Assembly: GCF_030323265.1 (NCBI RefSeq)
Contig: NZ_CP104992.1
Span: forward strand, 991,501-1,055,500
Source of the DNA: Terrirhizobium terrae
GTDB taxonomy: Bacteria > Pseudomonadota > Alphaproteobacteria > Rhizobiales > Rhizobiaceae
Length of the DNA stretch: 64,000 nt
Reading direction: 5' to 3'
The translations under genes and the position numbers were made by a program. This document shows, piece after piece, positions 61,511-64,000 of the stretch (the first letter of the stretch is position 1; each line of letters starts with the position of its first letter). Under the pieces are notes generated by a model. It saw only the letters and a list, made by a program, of their open reading frames with translations. It did no database searches and was not told the origin of the DNA.

Positions 61511-62005
61511 ATGACCAGTTTGGCCGAAGTATCGTCCGCTACGCCCCAGCGCGACCCGTTGGGCTTCCTCATCGTCGACGCTGCGCGACTGATGCGTGCG
61601 GCCTTCGAGCAGCGCATTGCCGAGGCCGGTCTGGGTCTTACCGCCGGTGAGGCGAGAGCACTGATCAATATCGCCGATCTCGAGGGCAATCGTCAGCTCG
61701 ATATCGCGACCCGGATGGGCGTGGAGCCGATGACGCTCTGTGCCTATCTCGACAAGCTTCAGGCGCTTGGGCTGATAGAACGCCACAAGTGCTCCGCCGA
61801 CCGGCGCGCCAAACGGATCATCCTGACGCCGGCATCGGACGACATGCTGCGCCGGATCCGGGCTGAATTCGAAACGATCGTCGCGCAGGCCACATCCGGC
61901 ATGCCGGATACGGAAAGACGCAACCTCGCTGTCTCGCTCGCGAAACTGAACAAGAACCTTCAGGCCAGCCTGCCGCCCTCCTCCGGATCCAATGAAAGCC
62001 GCTGA
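61511..62005 (+). CDS. MarR-family regulator
   Basis: A 164-residue winged-helix regulator. The recognition part reads RQLDIATRMGVEPMTLCAYL then DKLQALGLIERHKCSADRRA and KRIILTPASDDMLRRIRAEF (about residues 60-118), the normal MarR pattern with its DRRA wing. Its stop overlaps the start of the MFS gene by 14 bases, so the pair is co-translated and the regulator probably controls the transporter, with loss of repression by the exported compound. Divergent from the M3 peptidase across about 230 bases. Confidence 0.9.
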   Translation: MTSLAEVSSATPQRDPLGFLIVDAARLMRAAFEQRIAEAGLGLTAGEARALINIADLEGNRQLDIATRMGVEPMTLCAYLDKLQALGLIERHKCSADRRAKRIILTPASDDMLRRIRAEFETIVAQATSGMPDTERRNLAVSLAKLNKNLQASLPPSSGSNESR

Positions 62006-63203
62006 TCCCGCAGCCCCTGCCCCATTGATGAGTGAACGGCGCACGACGGTGCTCGGCGCCTTCCTGACGGCCATCGGCCCCGTCTCGATGGCCGTTTATA
62101 CGCCGGCCATGCCCGAACTGGTGCGCGCCTTCGACACGACGGAAGCGGCCATCAAGCTGAGACTCTCGCTCTATTTCGGCGGCTTCGCGATCGCCCAGCT
62201 CCTTGCCGGCCCCGTTTCAGATGCCTTCGGCCGCCGCGCCGCTTCGATTGCCTTTCTCGCGATCTATGTCCTCGGCTCACTGATGGCCGCAATGGCCAGC
62301 ACGGTCGACGTCATCCTGGCCGGACGGCTGATCCAGGGTATCGGCGCATCCGTCGGTGTCACCGTTGCGCGTGCCGCCGTCCGCGACCAGTTCACCGGCA
62401 CCGAAGCATCGCGGATCATGAACATGATCGGCATCATCCTCGCCATTGGACCTGCACTCGGTCCGACCGTGGGTGGGCTGGCGCTTTCCGCCTTCGGCTG
62501 GCAATCGATCTTCCTGCTGATGATCGCATTCGGCGGCGGCCTGCTGCTGAGCTGCATTTTTCTACTCAAGGAAACCGCAATCCCGGATCGCTCGCGCCTC
62601 AAGCCGGCGACGCTCGTACGCACCTATGTCGGCCTTCTCGGCGACATGCGGTTTCTCCTTCCGGCTCTCATCCTCGGCGGCTCGGTCGGCGCTCTCTACG
62701 CCCAGGGCACGATGCTGCCTTTCGTGCTGATCGACGTCGTGGGTCTCACGCCGACCGAATACGGTATCGGCATGCTCGCGCAGACCGGCGCCTATCTCGC
62801 AGGCTCGATCACTCTGCGCATGACATCGAAGCATATGTCAGGCCCCAGGACCGTCTCGATCGGCATCGCATGCAGCGCTGTCGGCGGCACATTGATATTC
62901 CTGTCGGCTCACCTGATCGACCCGAGCTTCCTGTCAATCATGCTGCCGGTCGGCATCTGCACCTTCGGCATCGCCTTCCTGACACCGCACATCGTCACCG
63001 CCGGACTGGCGCCCTTTCCTAGGGTGGCGGGCTCGGCCTCGGCGCTGATGGGCTTCATCCAGATGGGCGGCGGATTTGCCGGCGGCCTTGCGGCTGCGGC
63101 TTTCGCGACGCCGCTCGCCTCCTTCGGCACGATCATACCACTGATGGAGTTCATTGCCGTTGGAAGCTATTTCGCCTTCCGGACCATCAGCCGCAGGCAA
63201 TGA
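61992..63203 (+). CDS. Bcr/CflA-type MFS drug efflux transporter
   Basis: A 403-residue twelve-helix drug:proton antiporter of the Bcr/CflA (DHA1) branch. Visible are the helix 1 motif LTAIGPVSMAVYTPAMPELV (D1-like), the motif A loop LAGPVSDAFGRRAASIAFLA near residue 76, and motif C GIILAIGPALGPTVGGLALS near 150. The substrate is unknown. It is translationally coupled to the MarR gene (start at 61992) and ends directly before a terminator. Confidence 0.9.
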   Translation: MKAADPAAPAPLMSERRTTVLGAFLTAIGPVSMAVYTPAMPELVRAFDTTEAAIKLRLSLYFGGFAIAQLLAGPVSDAFGRRAASIAFLAIYVLGSLMAAMASTVDVILAGRLIQGIGASVGVTVARAAVRDQFTGTEASRIMNMIGIILAIGPALGPTVGGLALSAFGWQSIFLLMIAFGGGLLLSCIFLLKETAIPDRSRLKPATLVRTYVGLLGDMRFLLPALILGGSVGALYAQGTMLPFVLIDVVGLTPTEYGIGMLAQTGAYLAGSITLRMTSKHMSGPRTVSIGIACSAVGGTLIFLSAHLIDPSFLSIMLPVGICTFGIAFLTPHIVTAGLAPFPRVAGSASALMGFIQMGGGFAGGLAAAAFATPLASFGTIIPLMEFIAVGSYFAFRTISRRQ

Positions 63204-63236
63204 AAAAGCCCCGCGGCCGGATGGCAACGGGGCTTT
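63204..63236. terminator. Terminator between the MFS and argG genes
   Basis: Arms AAAGCCCCG and CGGGGCTTT (63205-63213, 63228-63236) enclose a 14-base loop. On the minus strand the stem is followed by TTTTTCATTG, so it serves argG. The plus-strand side (CTTTAGTTT) could also end the MFS transcript. Confidence 0.85.
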
Positions 63237-63261
63237 AGTTTGGCAATAGCCGACAGCTAGC

Positions 63262-64000
63262 TTACTTGATCTGGTTGCGCTTTGCGAGAGTGCGCAGGCG
63301 AAGGGCATTGAGCTTGATGAAGCCTGCCGCATCCTTCTGGTCGTAGGCGCCCTGGTCGTCCTCGAAGGTGACGAGCTGGTCGGAGTAGAGCGACTTCGCG
63401 CTTTCGCGACCGGTGACCATGACATTGCCCTTGTAGAGCTTCAGCGTCACTTCGCCTTCGACATGCTCCTGGCTCTTGTCGATCAGGGCCTGCAGCATCT
63501 CGCGCTCCGGCGAGAACCAGAAGCCGTAATAGATGAGCTCGGCATATTTCGGCATCAGCTCATCCTTGAGGTGAGCAGCGCCCCGGTCGAGCGTGATCGA
63601 TTCGATCGCACGGTGGGCGGCGAGCAGGATCGTGCCGCCGGGGGTCTCGTAGACGCCGCGCGACTTCATGCCGACGAAACGGTTCTCGACGAGGTCGAGA
63701 CGGCCGATGCCGTTGTCGCGGCCATAATCGTTGAGGGTCTTGAGCAGCGTCGCAGGCGACATCTCGACGCCGTTGATCGAGACGGCATCACCCTTGCGGA
63801 AGCCGACCTTGATGACGGTCGCCTTGTCCGGAGCAGCTTCCGGCGAAATGGTGCGCATATGCACGTATTCCGGAGCCTCGATCGCCGGATCTTCCAGAAC
63901 CTTGCCCTCGGACGAGGAGTGCAGCAGGTTGGCGTCAACGGAGAAAGGCGCTTCGCCCTTCTTGTCCTTGGCAACCGGGATCTGGTGCTGTTCGGCGAAG
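63262..64000 (-). CDS. argG: Argininosuccinate synthase (3' part)
   Basis: C-terminal 245 residues or so of argininosuccinate synthase, which joins citrulline and aspartate in arginine synthesis. The reading frame is open to the window edge, so the gene continues beyond base 64000. Visible conserved parts are [20 protein letters not shown] (near the edge), the substrate-binding [20 protein letters not shown], and [20 protein letters not shown]. It ends [16 protein letters not shown] with TAA at 63262. No frame break in the visible part. Confidence 0.96.
   Translation of the reverse strand, partial: FAEQHQIPVAKDKKGEAPFSVDANLLHSSSEGKVLEDPAIEAPEYVHMRTISPEAAPDKATVIKVGFRKGDAVSINGVEMSPATLLKTLNDYGRDNGIGRLDLVENRFVGMKSRGVYETPGGTILLAAHRAIESITLDRGAAHLKDELMPKYAELIYYGFWFSPEREMLQALIDKSQEHVEGEVTLKLYKGNVMVTGRESAKSLYSDQLVTFEDDQGAYDQKDAAGFIKLNALRLRTLAKRNQIK

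Overview
The window is a stretch of core chromosome from an alphaproteobacterium of the Rhizobiales, most likely a member of the Rhizobiaceae. The genus cannot be fixed from this sequence. The reasons are the mdh-sucCDAB-lpdA and sdhCDAB layouts, an atpHAGDC operon without the Fo genes, an FdsGB formate dehydrogenase, an Omp19-like lipoprotein, an alphaproteobacterial Mic60 gene inside a hemC-hemD-hemY cluster, an ETF-beta lysine methyltransferase of the METTL20 family, high GC, and palindromic intergenic repeats of the rhizobial type. I see no rRNA, tRNA, CRISPR array, insertion sequence or prophage.

Layout. 1-2979 (minus): the start of an NAD-dependent formate dehydrogenase operon (fdsG, fdsB), preceded by a translationally coupled pair, a PhnD-like binding protein without a signal peptide and a LysR regulator. 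3072-8091: a small catabolic island (enolase-superfamily dehydratase, aldehyde dehydrogenase, iron-type alcohol dehydrogenase) with a divergent LysR regulator. 8298-13263 (minus): F1 ATP synthase atpHAGDC. 13524-20056: a small membrane protein, priA, an AAA ATPase, an acetyltransferase, a lysophospholipid acyltransferase and xerC. 20159-23350 (plus): a TraB/GumN protein and a BCCT osmolyte transporter. 23531-34966 (minus): an Omp19-like lipoprotein, zapE, mdh, sucC, sucD, sucA, sucB, a MAPEG protein and lpdA. 35178-39546 (minus): sdhC, sdhD, sdhA, an unrecognised AT-rich gene, then sdhB. 40291-43794 (minus): tsaD, gpsA, a YciI protein, an EVE protein and the ETFB methyltransferase. 43877-49930 (plus): hemC, hemD, Mic60, hemY, a TerB protein and a glutamine amidotransferase. 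49927-55162: an MFS transporter, YggT, DUF167, ppa, an acetyltransferase and typA. 55283-59051 (minus): a binding-protein-dependent ABC importer. 59195-64000: an M3 oligopeptidase, a MarR/MFS efflux pair and the 3' part of argG.

Together these genes cover the lower TCA cycle (2-oxoglutarate to oxaloacetate through 2-oxoglutarate dehydrogenase, succinyl-CoA synthetase, succinate dehydrogenase and malate dehydrogenase), ATP synthesis, early tetrapyrrole synthesis and formate oxidation. This is the respiratory core expected of an aerobic heterotroph.

A major caveat is reading-frame damage. Twenty genes carry 25 breaks, 24 of them consistent with one-base changes (one could instead be a two-base loss), often in short homopolymers. 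They hit many conserved and several normally essential genes (atpG, atpH, sucA, sucB, sucC, tsaD, hemC, hemD, typA). The flanking frames always join into a full-length family member, so I treat the breaks as consensus errors and give whole-gene coordinates spanning them. The exception is atpC, which seems to lack about 41 bases. The most unusual biology is the unknown gene embedded between sdhA and sdhB, whose start and stop codons overlap both neighbours.
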